This document shows, piece by piece, positions 22,801 through 33,200 of a stretch of DNA of 64,000 nt. A model generated the notes under the pieces. The model was not told the DNA's origin. It saw nothing but the letters and a program-made list of their open reading frames with translations, and did not search any database. Position 1 is the first letter of the stretch, and each line of letters begins with the position of its first letter. Origin of the DNA: Amborella trichopoda. Its lineage: Eukaryota; Streptophyta; Magnoliopsida; Amborellales; Amborellaceae. Location of the stretch: positions 687,534 through 751,533 of the forward strand of contig NW_006500103.1 of NCBI RefSeq assembly GCF_000471905.2. The letters run 5' to 3'. A program made the position numbers and the translations under genes.

Positions 22801-25800
22801 TGAGTCTTCGACCCGTTCTAGCAACCTCTGAGGGAGCTGAATCTGCTGATGAGTTCGTCGGGGATGATAGGCTTGTCGTGGATGATCTAGTATCCGAGTT
22901 CCCATGCTTGGGTATTATATACTTGAATCCTCCAGGTTTATTGGGGATCAACGCCAATTTTTTTATAGTTTTTTCTGGAATAAATTCCCAATTTTGTATG
23001 GTTCTTACATATCTTTGAGCACTCTATCTAAAGGACGCCTTTCTTGCATACCTCCACCTTCAACAGTGTTTTTATGTGAGTGGCTGATCTCAGAATAATA
23101 AAAATCAATTGATACAATCATATGTGAGTGGCTGATCTAAGGTTTACATCAATCTCTCTTTCTTAACATGAGGATCACTTCCATAATATTTGCCACTGTT
23201 CATGGCTAATCCCCCTTCTTCATGTGCCCATCTACCACTTGGAGTCCAAGAAGGCTTGAAAGAAAACCCAATAGAGTTCTTGAATCTGCCAATTGTACAT
23301 TCATGCCATTGAATATGGGTTTTACTAAAGGGGTGAGTGTTTAGAAAGTGAGACACATTCATTACTTAAATTCGTTTTTTGAATATTGGTTCCATAACTG
23401 ATTTTCTTCTAAGTCAAATCAAATATTGAGTACAAGAGCTTCTCTAGGACTTCTTTGTTTATCAATAAACATCTTTAACACTATTAATGCTACAGGTAAG
23501 TAATTCAATACTATCTTGGTATTAGTGAATTAGCACGCATTCACATTGATATGTTCAAGAAACTCGAGTCATAAATGGACAAATATTCCACAAAACATAT
23601 AACTCCTTCGCAAATTTCATGACATTCTTGGCTTCCTTTTGCTTATTTATTCAAATTTCCTTTCAATAAACTTAAATTTTCAGCAATATATTAGATTTCC
23701 GCATCACATCTTGACACATATGGATCACATGACAAATGCACATTGAGTGATTTGTGTTTTGCACCGTGCACACTACACAAGACTGTGTACTAAGGGCACT
23801 TATATAGTGCTTCGTGCACATGTTTTTGGGGAACGTGGCGCAAATTGCATGGTGCACGGATGCACGATGCTCGTCAAAAGTGCAAGCAACATTGCTACAC
23901 TTTGCACATGAATAGTGCACATTGACTGATTTGTGTTGTGCATGGTGCACAACACACAATATTGTGTACTAAGTGCACTTATGTAGTGTTTCGTGCGCAT
24001 GTGTTTTGGGGAACATTGTGCAAATTGTACAATGCGCGGGTGCACAACGCTCGTCATAAGTGCGGGCAACATTGCTACACTTTGCACATGAATTGTGCAC
24101 ATAGAGTGATTTGTGTTGTGCATGGTGCGCAATACACAATACTGAGTACTATATGAACCTATGCAGTGCTTCATATGCATGTGTTTGGGGAAGATAGTGC
24201 AAATTGCACAGTACGTAGGTGCGCAATGCTCGTCATAAGTGCGGGCAACATTGCTAAACTCTGCACATGCATAGTGCTAATTAAGTGATTTGTGCTGTGC
24301 ACGGTGCGCAGTACACAAGACTGAGTACAAAGTGCACTTATGTAATGCTTCCTGCCAAAGTGTTTTGGGAAACGTAGTGCAAATTGCACAGTGCGCGGGT
24401 GCACAACACTTGTTATAAGTGCAGGCAACATTACTAAACAGTTTTTTTTTTTTTTTGGGTAATTCAGTGGGGAAGACAGGCCCCTACTTGTTTTTTCAAT
24501 AGATTGGGAAGTTACATTTTGAAGGTGTTAATTGGGGGTGTCAGCAGTAGGAATGCTACCACGATGTGGTACCTAGGTATGGGGATGCTACCACCACGAC
24601 CCCAGCCTCTTTCCTAACATTGCTAAACTTTGCACATGAATAGTGCACATTGAGATATTTGTGTTGTACACGGTGTGCAGTACACAAGACTGAGTAATAA
24701 GTGCACTTATGTAGAAGGAGGACACAAGTCCAAGATCTCGAAAGCAATTATTACAAACACTTACTAAAAAACTACTATTGCACCCAGAGCGTCACTGAAT
24801 ACCATTGATAATCGCAAAAAAAATTCCTCACGCCGTAAAATCAGTTTCCACAAAGAATGAAAGCATTAAGCATGAGAAGAGACATCCCTCATGACAAAAT
24901 ACTGGAAACATGAATGTTACATCAAAATGATACACAGAAAAAAGACATCAAATTGACCACATTGACACACATAAAAAATAAGGGCAATAGTTAGCTTACT
25001 GGAGTTTCAGCCTTCTGAACCGGCGGTGCATATTCTGGGTCACCCGGCTCTGCAAAGTTACTCACATACTGTGCCATTCCTTCAGAAAGCACAATAAAAG
25101 ATTTAGTTTCAGCTTTGTTATTGAAAGTAATATAAGGTTCAGTTTCAATGTAAACAGTAACTTGCGGTATAACTCCATATATCCATCACAGTAATAGATC
25201 TCAGGATAAAGAAGCTCAAAATGCAAAGTGGCAAAACCATGAATCGAAAATGGTTCAGTTGTTTGCTTTTTGGATAGTAGACATGATCAAACTGTATACA
25301 TGACATTACCCTCATAAAAATCCTCTGTATAACATACATACATGCATACATACATACATATATGTAACCAAGTATAAATTGTATTCAATGCACCTAATTT
25401 GCATATACTGTCAACTATAAGGTCAAATCAATATAAAATTAAATATGCAGATTGTGATCCAATTTGTTCTACATTGGCACTCCCCGTCACATATTATGGA
25501 GAACACAACAAACCTAATGATCAGGAAACTACACTAAAATTTTGGAACACCCTGTGTTTATAATTAAAAAAGAAAACCTTGAATACGAACACACTCAACA
25601 AAATATCATAATTTAATGAAATATCAAATCAATGACATGTTACGAGAGCAGTTTTAATCATTTAAGAAAAACAATGTGATGATCAATGACAAACCTCATA
25701 ATAACAATTTTTCTAACTTTATATTAAAATATTTAAAGTACACAAAATAGTAAGTGGTCTAGGCAGCCCACAATCTGTAACCATACTAACAATGTTACCT

Positions 25801-26014
25801 GAATAAGGTGGGCATTTTCTCTTCTCTGGAGGAGGCTTATACTCCAAAGGAGGTCTAGGTTCAAAAAGCTTCAAAAGGTTCGATGTTAACCCAGTTGGAT
25901 GACTCTGCCCAATCTGTAACCAAAAAAATAAAAAATACAAAATTAACTGAAAGTTCATTCTACATCAACGTATAACATGATCAGAAAACCAGATTAACAC
26001 ATTGAAAAAAAAAT

Positions 26015-26062
<48 letters not shown>

Positions 26063-26256
26063 ATGGATTCAAAAACTACAAGGAAATCCAGGTGCTGAAA
26101 CAAATCTAGACAGAGAAGGTAAAGGCACATAAATATAGACAGCAAAGTGAATAATACCAGCTTTAGCTGCAAAACATTTGCTCTATTTTGTGCTTTAGTG
26201 CGAGCTTGAACAGCTGCATCTCTGTTGCGCATGTAAACATCTCCATAGTCCCCCAT
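7864..26256 (-). CDS. U1-70K: U1 small nuclear ribonucleoprotein 70 kDa protein
   Basis: This protein binds stem-loop I of U1 snRNA and helps define 5' splice sites in the nucleus. Ten coding exons, written in transcript order: 26256-26158, 25913-25799, 25079-25000, 14728-14653, 14401-14337, 14058-13996, 13295-13214, 13000-12838, 9000-8929, 8425-7864. They total 1377 nt with consistent phases, giving 458 residues (Arabidopsis protein is about 427). The start [11 protein letters not shown] matches the family N-terminus. [20 protein letters not shown] (about 35-54) is the conserved N-terminal region. The RRM spans about 138-214 with RNP2 LFVARL (140-145) and RNP1 RGYAFIEY (179-186). [12 protein letters not shown] follows it. 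From about 272 the protein is an Arg-Glu/Arg-Asp low-complexity tail. The stop TAA is at 7866-7864. Intron 3 (14729-24999) is 10.3 kb and intron 8 (9001-12837) 3.8 kb, both full of transposons. Confidence 0.95.
9594..9968. mobile_element. hAT-like MITE with GGATCC subterminal words
   Basis: This 375-bp element sits in U1-70K intron 8. Its ends are roughly inverted (GGACTGAGAAT on the left; GGGCTGAGAAT read inward on the right). Flanks CCATGCAT (9586-9593) and CCATGCAC (9969-9976) form a 7/8 target duplication, as expected for hAT. Both terminal thirds are crowded with GGATCC, GGATCGG and TTTGGATCC words; the middle is AT-rich. No coding capacity. Confidence 0.7.
10028..10755. mobile_element. 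hAT-like non-autonomous element with CCTAGGYGG subterminal words
   Basis: A 728-bp element in U1-70K intron 8, flanked by GGATTCAC on both sides (10020-10027 and 10756-10763). The shared flank extends to ATGGGATTCAC, so a 9-bp or longer duplication cannot be excluded. Ends are weakly inverted (right end read inward: CATGGTTCAAAAAC). Subterminal blocks contain GCCTAGGTGGC, CTAGGCGGG and GACCGCCTAGGTGGCC. The interior repeats a unit of about 120 bp (ATTAATATATGGAAGGATTA and neighbours at about 10231, 10351, 10480). No ORF of interest. Confidence 0.65.
11062..12817. mobile_element. 1.76-kb hAT-like non-autonomous element
   Basis: The left end is CAGTGGCTTAAAAAATG and the right end, read inward, TAGTGTTTTAAAAATCGGC. 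Flanks CAAATAAC (11054-11061) and CATATAAC (12818-12825) match in 7 of 8 bases. Subterminal blocks repeat GAATCGG, CGGGCACC, ACTCGGACGAGTCC and similar words. The interior (about 11200-12200) is extremely AT-rich with no transposase. The segment TGTACACCATCGCGCGTACACCATCGC near 12320 (given here as a longer word split by eye: GTACACCATCGCG repeated) is a small internal tandem repeat. Confidence 0.65.
14471..14651. repeat. 35-bp minisatellite abutting a U1-70K splice donor
   Basis: Five head-to-tail copies start at 14480, 14515, 14550, 14585 and 14620; a partial unit precedes them. The unit contains TGTCAGTTGCTATAAGAATG followed by GATGACACTGAG. The last copy runs into the exon 4 donor (minus strand GTAAGTCATCC, 14652-14642), so the array occupies the first 180 bases of intron 4. 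Confidence 0.9.
16634..17246 (+). mobile_element. hAT-like element with ACTCGG ends and tRNA-like modules, copy A
   Basis: A 613-bp element flanked by a perfect 8-bp duplication TCAGCAGC (16626-16633 and 17247-17254). Ends are CACTGTTTCGAGACTCGG and, read inward, CAGTGTTCAGAAATCAACTCGG. Subterminal blocks repeat ACTCGG, CCGAGTAACTCGG and GGGCGAGTTACTCGGG. The interior has three tRNA-like modules, each with a B-box-like word: GGTTCGAATCC at 16741-16751 (+), GGTACGAATCC at 16858-16848 (-) and GGATTCGAATCC at 17022-17011 (-). It is inserted in the Gypsy gag region. Confidence 0.75.
17271..17538 (+). repeat. 134-bp tandem duplication in the Gypsy remnant
   Basis: Copies 17271-17404 and 17405-17538 are nearly identical (one visible change, GATTTTGG versus GATTCTGG). 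The near identity contrasts with the surrounding decay and indicates a recent event. Each copy can be read as part of the same open frame, but no known domain was recognised. Confidence 0.9.
18424..19116 (-). mobile_element. hAT-like element with ACTCGG ends and tRNA-like modules, copy B (inverted)
   Basis: A 693-bp copy of the same family as 16634-17246, in the opposite orientation. It starts CAGTGTTTTGAAAATCGACT and ends CTCGAAACACTG. Flanks GTTGATAG (18416-18423) and ATTGATAG (19117-19124) match in 7 of 8 bases. It splits the Gypsy RT between the codons for Trp-Arg-Met-(stop)-Val-Asp-Ser and the downstream Asp-Ser part. The three tRNA-like modules recur: GGTTCGAATCC at 18642-18652 (+), AGTTCGAATCC at 18800-18810 (+), GGTTTGAATCC at 18919-18909 (-). 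The middle module has an A-box-like TGGCATGTTGG and a perfect hairpin CCTCTT-TGT-AAGAGG resembling a long variable arm. Confidence 0.75.
19620..19795. repeat. Block of clustered GTGCAC/ATGCG words
   Basis: About 170 bp dense in TGCATTATG, TGCGCC, GTGCACAGCAC and GCGCATC words after TAGTGTTATCAAATGC at 19619. This looks like the subterminal region of another hAT-like element whose other end was not found. It is followed by a T-run at 19795-19806. Confidence 0.35.
20255..20655. repeat. Two SINE-like insertions in a 195-bp tandem duplication
   Basis: A T-run followed by a conserved 85-bp body lies between direct repeats TCTTTGTACT at 20266-20275 and 20379-20388. The whole segment, including host flank, is duplicated with period about 195 bp (second insert 20470-20580 between TCTTTGTACT repeats). 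On the minus strand the body ends in poly(A) and contains CAAGTTTGATTCCTACC, close to a pol III B box. This fits one tRNA-derived SINE insertion followed by local duplication. Confidence 0.6.
20660..21840. other. Unassigned intronic sequence
   Basis: I recognise nothing here with confidence. A short open frame at 20730-20960 has an acidic stretch but no known motif. Codon decay and the adjacency to Gypsy pieces suggest an eroded retroelement. Confidence 0.4.
21850..22060 (-). pseudogene. Ty3/Gypsy RNase H fragment, inverted
   Basis: On the minus strand the translation reads [20 protein letters not shown], then ELYVIVQAL, a stop, [17 protein letters not shown] and VKWVMFLQ. This is the RNase H segment joined to Gypsy reverse transcriptase. 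Its orientation is opposite to the Gypsy remnant at 15757-19600, so it comes from a separate insertion or an inversion. Confidence 0.65.
22231..22450 (+). pseudogene. LINE-type RNase H domain fragment
   Basis: The frame gives [20 protein letters not shown] and, downstream after a frameshift, a GDSMNL-like piece. The K-L-N-x-D-G start with following Gly-rich stretch is the first catalytic region of the RNase H domain found at the end of plant LINE polyproteins. Only about 70 codons are recognisable. Confidence 0.5.
22460..23736. other. Unassigned intronic sequence
   Basis: No feature recognised. The frame at 22767-23018 (83 codons) has no family resemblance I can name. The word ATGTGAGTGGCTGATCT occurs twice (about 23074 and 23122). 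Confidence 0.4.
23737..24720. repeat. 180-bp tandem array, about five units
   Basis: Units start at about 23737, 23916, 24096, 24275 and 24644, giving periods of 179-180 bp; the last gap is enlarged by a 189-bp insertion. Each unit carries TGATTTGTGTTGTGCA, ACTAAGTGCACTTATGTAGT, GTGTTTTGGGGAA and GGGCAACATTGCTA words and many GTGCAC palindromes. Units differ by scattered substitutions, so the array is not recent. Antisense open frames in it repeat with the same period and are not genes. Confidence 0.85.
24440..24615 (-). mobile_element. SINE-like retroposon inside the 180-bp array
   Basis: A 176-bp insertion beginning with a 15-base T run (poly(A) on the minus strand). It is bounded by AACATTACTAAAC (24427-24439) and AACATTGCTAAAC (24616-24628), a 13-bp target duplication with one mismatch. 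Removing insert plus one duplication restores the 180-bp period exactly. A clear pol III promoter was not identified, so the SINE class is inferred from size, tail and duplication. Confidence 0.65.
26023..26059. repeat. (GA)n microsatellite in U1-70K intron 1
   Basis: About 18 GA units, 100 bp downstream of the exon 1 donor on the transcribed strand (CT on the mRNA strand). Confidence 0.9.
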
Positions 26257-28252
26257 GGTTTTGCACAAGATAAGATCCAATGAGGTTTCACCGATGAAAA
26301 AACGAATGGATCAAATGATTTTTCAGAACCTCTGTTATGGGAAAGGAGAAGCTCATGCCATAGATGGATGAATCTCTGCTAGAATTATAGGGTCTCTGCT
26401 AAATCAGACCACAAAAACCCCACTTAAGTAACGAAGAAGCTCATGCACCAGATGGATGAATCTGTGCACAATTAGGGTTATCTGCGAAATTCAGAGGTAG
26501 GGTTTAACAGAAAGGAAAATGGGGATAAACAAATAGAACAACATTAATAATAGGTGGACTCGCTATTTATTGAAGGAGAAGATAAAAACCAATATGCACC
26601 CGCAGGATCATATTTTACAACTACTCCCAAGGGTAAAATATAATTATTTTCATCATGATTTTGTGATCAAAGTGTCACCACATTTTTTTTAATAATAAAT
26701 AAGTTTATATAAGGGTGAGGCCCTAAACAATCAAATTAAGGCGTATCTCGAAAATTTACTAGAAGAGGTTGTTTCAATGCTCAATAAATCTCAAATCGGT
26801 TATCTCGACCTCAAGTTCTATGATATGATTTCAAGTCTTGGAAGTAGTGTATCTTGCAATATATTTTCTAGACCGTTGATCTTCAATATTTTTAAGTGTT
26901 TGTAGATTTTCCTGATCAACATCATTTTTTAAGCTTAAAATTTTATAATTAGATATGAAAATAAATTTTTGAGCTATAACAAATATTTCCAATATATAAA
27001 CAATATATTTCGACACTATTTGAGGGTGCACATTATTTTGATTGTTTAGGCCCTCATCCTTATGTAATCCGCACCTTTTTTAAAAATTAAACGATTCTTG
27101 TTCAATCTTGAGACATTACTTTATCTAAACACATAGAGTATGGAAATTGTTATTTTCTCTTTGATGTCGGTCCCTGCATTCTAGAGATTCTCCAAAACTT
27201 TAGGATCCAAAAAAATATACTTTTGCCCTGGGAAGTAAATGGACAATATACGCTCCCATAGGAGTATGAAATCATTTCACAATCACTTTAGATTTTGTAA
27301 ATGACACGTGTGCCCTGATGGAGACGGCTTTCTACTGCGCGTGAGCTTGTTATACTCTTCATTTCTACTCCGGCATAAGTGATAGTTGTCTACCAGTAGG
27401 ACTCAAGTAGTAGAACATATGACAAAGATGAGTACACCATGCTCTTTTTTTGGGTAAGACGTAGCACGCACTTGAGGTATGCCAAAATAGTGCTTGTTCT
27501 TAATATATTGAAGCACCAAGGAAAACTCTTAAAAATACTTATACGCGAAAGTGTTTTTATCCCGCAACGACTCTTATAGAGCTGTCGCGGTGTTTTCTAA
27601 AAAGTCGCAATGGTTTCTTGTGTTTTTGCGTGAAAAATAGATTGCATGCAATGGACATAGTAGAGCCGGTGCAATCTTTTAATCTATGCCGTTCGAAAAA
27701 ATCAAACAGCACCAAGCCTATGGACGAAACCACTGTTTATTTTCATCCATAAGCATTGCGTAGTGGCTTCCAAGCAGTAATAACTTATATAAAAATATGA
27801 TACAAAATCATTATTTGCATACTAATGATGTGTCTCTTTGATGGATAGAACATCTTTCATCTGGGCACTAAATAAGATCCCATGTTAGATGGGTTTCAAA
27901 AAGTTTGCTACATGCAAACAATGGATGGTCAAGATGTGCCATTCTTCTAGCGACCCAGCCCAACTGTCCACTTGTTGAAATTGGATGGATGACGAGGTGC
28001 TAGCAAATTGTTTGTAATCGAAATGCTGGAATATTATACCGACCTTAAGCAACTTTGTTTATAGAAGAAAGCAATACAACAGGCAACATAGTTGTCCATT
28101 TTGCAGTGTGCAGTGATGCAATTTAGCTTGACTTTGGCCCAAAGTATTCATTTTTCAACAAACAAATCTATAGCTTCTTGTGAGTTGCATCATGCAGTAG
28201 AGACATTTGTATACTCATTTCACTTTCTTTATCACAACATTGTTCAAATTGA

Positions 28253-28285
<33 letters not shown>

Positions 28286-28525
28286 ACACATGTGAAAATA
28301 AATGAATTTTGTTGGCCCGCTAGCCGATGGAATAGTAGAAGCTCAATAGTTTAGATTTAATGTTTTTCTCTTTGGGTAGTTGAATGGGGAAGGGGTCTCC
28401 TACCGATGATAGGGAATATAACTGTATTGTGATACCCTCCATCTTAACTATAATGCCTTGAGCCCCTTCCTAGCTTTAGATTGAATGTGTGCTAGCCTAA
28501 CAACCAACGAGTATTGATATTGTTT
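26257..28525. other. U1-70K upstream region and intergenic DNA
   Basis: The first 300 bases should hold the U1-70K 5' UTR and core promoter; no convincing TATA box was chosen. GATGGATGAATCT occurs twice (about 26362 and 26452). A TIR element lies at 26702-27070 and a (CT)n run at 28253-28283. The rest shows nothing recognisable. Confidence 0.5.
26702..27070. mobile_element. MITE with long inverted ends
   Basis: The left end is TTTATATAAGGGTGAGGCCC continuing TAAACAATCAA. The right end read inward is TTACATAAGGATGAGGGCC continuing TAAACAATCAA. The interior is AT-rich without coding capacity. The same kind of ends bound 60102-60441 in the PERK intron. The target duplication is uncertain, so the superfamily is not assigned. 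Confidence 0.65.
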
Positions 28526-29154
28526 TGTTGGAATAATACGGTCCAATGGCCGAAGCATAAGCAAAATAACCAACTAGGAATTGAGTATCATACTCGAGTG
28601 CTCATAAAACAGTTTTGGTGAATGAATTGGGAGATGAATGATCAACTCATATAGACACGTTCGACAATTAGTATAGAGCTACCGAAATTTGTTCCACCAC
28701 AAATCCCGAGCAAGATGGAAGCTCACGAATACTCTTACAAATGTGGTATGAGGAGCAGTCCAAGCTTGACTCCCACGCACAATTATATCTCTTACGGTTG
28801 AGCCTCTTCTTAGAGCTCTAATGGAGATGGATTTTACTCTCTATCTATCACTTTTTCTCTCTCTCAAGATGAGCTCTCGCACTTTTTCTTGTGTATTGTT
28901 GTGGTATATAAAGACCTCTACCCGACCCTTTTTTATAATGAGAGAAAGGGACATCTCATTTATGTGGGAGTAACCTCCTCGTGAATGGACACCCTTTAGG
29001 TACATGGTGCATGTCATTTATGGGATGATAACCCGCTCATGATGAGGTGCAACTTCTTCCCACCTCCCTTCATGCAGTAACGTAAGTCAAATATGAAGGA
29101 AGTATGATCCACTTGTGTGTACCCTCACACTAGGGATGTAATATCATGTCTACA
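28526..29154 (-). repeat. Copia 3' LTR
   Basis: 629 bp, TGTTGG to TCTACA on the plus strand. Bordered on the left by the TGTTT duplication. The adjoining internal sequence on the minus strand, GGGACGAGTAAAAGA, is purine-rich and is the probable polypurine tract. Confidence 0.88.
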
Positions 29155-30239
29155 TCTTTTACTCGTCCCGTATGTTTGAGGGGTTACATGTCCAAATAAG
29201 AGTTGTCGTTCATTATCACATCGTGTGTGTTATTTCATACAAAGGGAAAATGCGGTGTGAAACCTACTTGAGCAAACATTCTATTAGAGATAATCATATC
29301 AACTTTCCAACCAACTGGCATAGAACATCTCATCTCTTCAGTTTCTACAAAACAAAAAACTGCTCTACCTGCCCTAGACCCAATTTGACCACACCAGACT
29401 AAGTTATCAATTAATCCCTCATGAACCCAGCTCAAAATATTACTTAAGCCCATTTGTATACAATCACTTTCAATGTGTACGAAATGTGTATTGTTTTTTT
29501 GTGGTACTAAAATAGAGTATGATAACAAATGCTCTTCCCTTACAACAAATATTATTTTACTCTGACCTGACCATTGTCTCGACAATGTCCCAGACGAGCC
29601 ATATACTTAACCCTAAGGAGTATATGCCAAAGTGAATATTTGAAACAGAGTTTCATAATGCAGTTTAAGGTTTACGAGGGCATCATGGGTCACCTACTTA
29701 TTAGTCATGCACAGTGGAAAAAATGAACATAGATCATCTATTTCCACACGAGTAGGTGTATTAGTTACTAATATAGCACATGTGGTATGAATCACACTTC
29801 ATGGTGGATCAAATCAAATATGCATCGGAATCCACACCATGCATGTTAGTATTTTTCTTAGCCATGCAATCGGTCGCCACCTAGCGCCCTACAGTCATAT
29901 CCATGTGTCAACCTAAACATCCCTGATGTTCATCCTTAACTTACACTCTGCATATCTTTGGGACGTCAATTTGAATTAATCATATAAATTCCCTTATGTA
30001 ATCTCATCTCGAACTCTTGGTCGATGTGATAAATACACCATGTGTATATCTCATCCTCTAATATCCCAAATATTGAGGTAGCTCGTGCGAGTAGTGAGCT
30101 TTAACCTATGGACAAATTAAATGATGATTTCACATTATTGTGCGCTTGTGTGCATTAAAGTGTACAAACCATCCATCATAACACAAAATAACATATATAT
30201 TCCAATATAATAGTATAACATAAACTCATAGGGCTCTGA

Positions 30240-33200
30240 GGCCCATAGTTATTACATGAGTCTAATGAGCGGCCCTGACAATTGCCTTAAAATCAAAATA
30301 GATATGCCACTATTTCAGTTGTAGGAATATGAGTTAACACCACCTTCTCATATGCAACAATGTCTCGAATATAATTTCGACTTTCCATGATACTTTGGGT
30401 ATTTTACAAAAGCAAATGTTGTTGTATTATCACAAAATACAATGATATGCTCATTACTAATTACGGCAACACCCAGGTTCTTTATGAATCTTCTCAACCA
30501 TACGTCTTTTTTTACTGCTTCACTACAAGCAATGTATTCAAACTCCCTAGTAGAGAGAGTGATACACGATTATTTATTGCTACACCATGAGACTGCACCA
30601 CCTCCTAGCAAGAAAATATAATCTGCACTCATCTAAGTCTATAGGCCAATCAATGTAACTATATCCCCGAAATTAGAAATCGGTTCCCTAAAAACACAAC
30701 ATCTGACTCGAGGTTCCGTGAAGGTATCAAAAAATCCTCTTCATTGCTTGACAATGACGTTGTCTTGGATTACTTTGATACTGACTAATGAGGCCCACTG
30801 CATAGGCAATATCCATACGTGTACCAAGCATCACGTACATCAAACTACTAACCACATTTGCATATGGAATACACGACATTTTGTTCCTCTCAGTTTCTGT
30901 CTGCAGACACATGTCGAGACTATTAGTATGCCTTTTCTCAATTGGAGTATTTATAGGTTTCGAGTATTGCATACGGAATCGCTCAAGAATCCACTAGATA
31001 TATGTTTCTTGTGACATAGCATAATTATTTGAACGCGATCACGATGTATCTTAACACCAAGTATGTAACTTGCCTCACCTATGTCCTTCATCTCAAATTT
31101 GGAGGACAGTCACTCTTTCATGGAGACAAGTTGCTCCAGGTCATTCCCAATTAATAAGATATCGTCAACATACAAATACAGTATTTGAATGCTTTTCTTA
31201 TATTTCTTAATGTACGCACAGTGGTCTTCTTAAAGCATTTCGAAACCATAAGTCATTATAGCCTTATAGAATTTTATATACCACTATCTTGATGACTGTT
31301 TGAAACTACATATGAACTTTTTGAGCTTACACACTTTGCGCTCAATATCAAGGGATACAAAACCTTTAGGTTGCTCCATATAAATCTCTTTCATTTCAAA
31401 AAAGCAATCTTCACACCCATTTGGAAGAGTTTCAGGTCTACATGTGCGACGATTGCTAAGATTAGGCGAATTAAGATCATTCTCACTACCGGGGAGAATG
31501 TCTCATCGTAGTCCACTCCTTAAATTGGGGTGAACTATTTCGCCACTAAGCGGGCTTTATATTTATCTATAGTTCTATCTGGCTTACGCTTAATTTTGAC
31601 TACCCACTTGTTTTTAATTGATCTTCTATTATACGGTAGATCTACAAGCTCTCAGACTTGATTCTGTTCCATGAAACTAAGCTCGTCTTTCATAACTGAC
31701 ATCCACTGATCCACAACAAGAGAATTCAAAACCTATTGGAATGAGCTAGGCTCATCAGCATCAATTGAAATGCGTGCGATACCCTCTATTTCGAAGTGTC
31801 TACGAGGAACTTTTCCACGTTGACTCATTCAAAATTCGACATGTAATTCGCTGTCAATAGGGCACATTTAGCATGGTCGGTGACTTAATATGGATCATTT
31901 ACTCATTCTCAACCAGTGGCTCACTCCCACTATAATTAACAATCTTGGGAAAATTCCCATTATTACCCTCAAGTGAAGGAACCACCTCTATGTATGTATA
32001 ATGTTCAATTTCTTCACATAGCTCATCAGACATACGATACCTCTTCCTGTTAGGAAATTTCGTCTATATAAAATCTACATCGTAAGATTCTATTCCCGTC
32101 ATCCCGCTACCATTATGTTATTGACATAACACATATCCCTTGAAGTGTTTAGAATATCTGACAAAAAAAGCACTCGAGATAACGCCTATCAAGTTTCATT
32201 GTCAACTGAGAAGGGATGTAAATGTGTATAGTTAACCCCCAATGATGTAAATGGGAAAGATCTAGTTTTCTACCTATCTATAATTCATAAGGGGTATTAG
32301 GAACAAATTTTGATGACATTCTATTTAGGATATACATGGCAGTAAGGAGTGCATATCTCCAAAATGATATTGAGAGGCTGGCATAAGCCATCATAGACCT
32401 CTCCATGTCCATCAGAGTATGATTTTTTCTATCTGTAACATCATTTTGTTGCAGAGTATATGACATCGTCTCTTGTCCACGGATTCCCTTATCATCACAA
32501 AGCTTTTTAAATTTATTAGATAAGTAATGTTGCCCTTGATCAGTGCGAATAACCTTAATTATTCTGTCCAATTAATTTTCAACCTCTAGCATAAAACAAC
32601 AAAAGCAATTTATTGGTTGCGATTTATGCAAGATCAGGTAAATATGCCCGTAGTAAGAATAATCATTGATAAATGTGATTAAATAACAGGAACAGTCACA
32701 GGTCATCTTATTAAATGGACCACAAATATTATAATGTATTATATCTAGAAGATTGATTGCTCTCTTTGTTTTAGGAAATGGTTTTTTAGTTGGTTTTTCA
32801 GCTATACATAACTCACATATATGCAGGTCTATTTTGGATAAAGGCAACAATCCTTCTTTGACTAATTAGATCTTCCTATTTTTTCCTATATGGACAAGTC
32901 TGACATGCTACATTATGGAGTTGTGTGTAATATAAGAGGTGAAAAAAGTAGGAAAAAGTGGAAAATTAACATTATTATTATCCAAAACAAACAAGTCATT
33001 CATAATCCGATCATAATAGTGAAAATCATTCAGAAATGTAAATGTAACATAACTAAGTATGAATTGACAAGGCAACCATATCTAATTAGACATAGAATCG
33101 AAAGCAAACTTGTTCTCATTTTGGGAGCATAGAGGACGTCATGGAGAATAAAGTTTCATCCACTTCAGAATCGGAGTTGGTAAGCTCCAACCCCTAACAC

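Larger units (their letters stand above)
14729..24999 (-). other. U1-70K intron 3, a 10.3-kb transposon-filled intron
   Basis: Donor GTAAGC at 24999-24994 and acceptor GGGCAG ending at 14729 delimit it. Contents from left to right: plain sequence to about 15700; Gypsy gag-pol remnant interrupted by two hAT elements (15757-19600); GCAC/TGCG-rich block (19620-19790); SINE-like duplication (20255-20655); unassigned DNA (20660-21840); inverted Gypsy RNase H piece (21850-22060); LINE-type RNase H piece (22231-22450); unassigned (22460-23730); 180-bp tandem array with a SINE insertion (23737-24720). Confidence 0.85.

Noticed and set aside
22767..23018. 83-codon frame in U1-70K intron 3
   Set aside because: No motif, no homologue recognised, and surrounded by decayed retroelement sequence.
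23737..24720. CRISPR-like or protein-coding repeat
   Set aside because: Units are contiguous 180-bp tandem copies without spacers, and the antisense frames repeat with the DNA period. The host is a plant.
26254..26280. Upstream extension of the U1-70K start (Met-Asp-Leu-Ile...)
   Set aside because: It would start at TTG. The ATG at 26256 has context ACCATGG and matches the conserved N-terminus.
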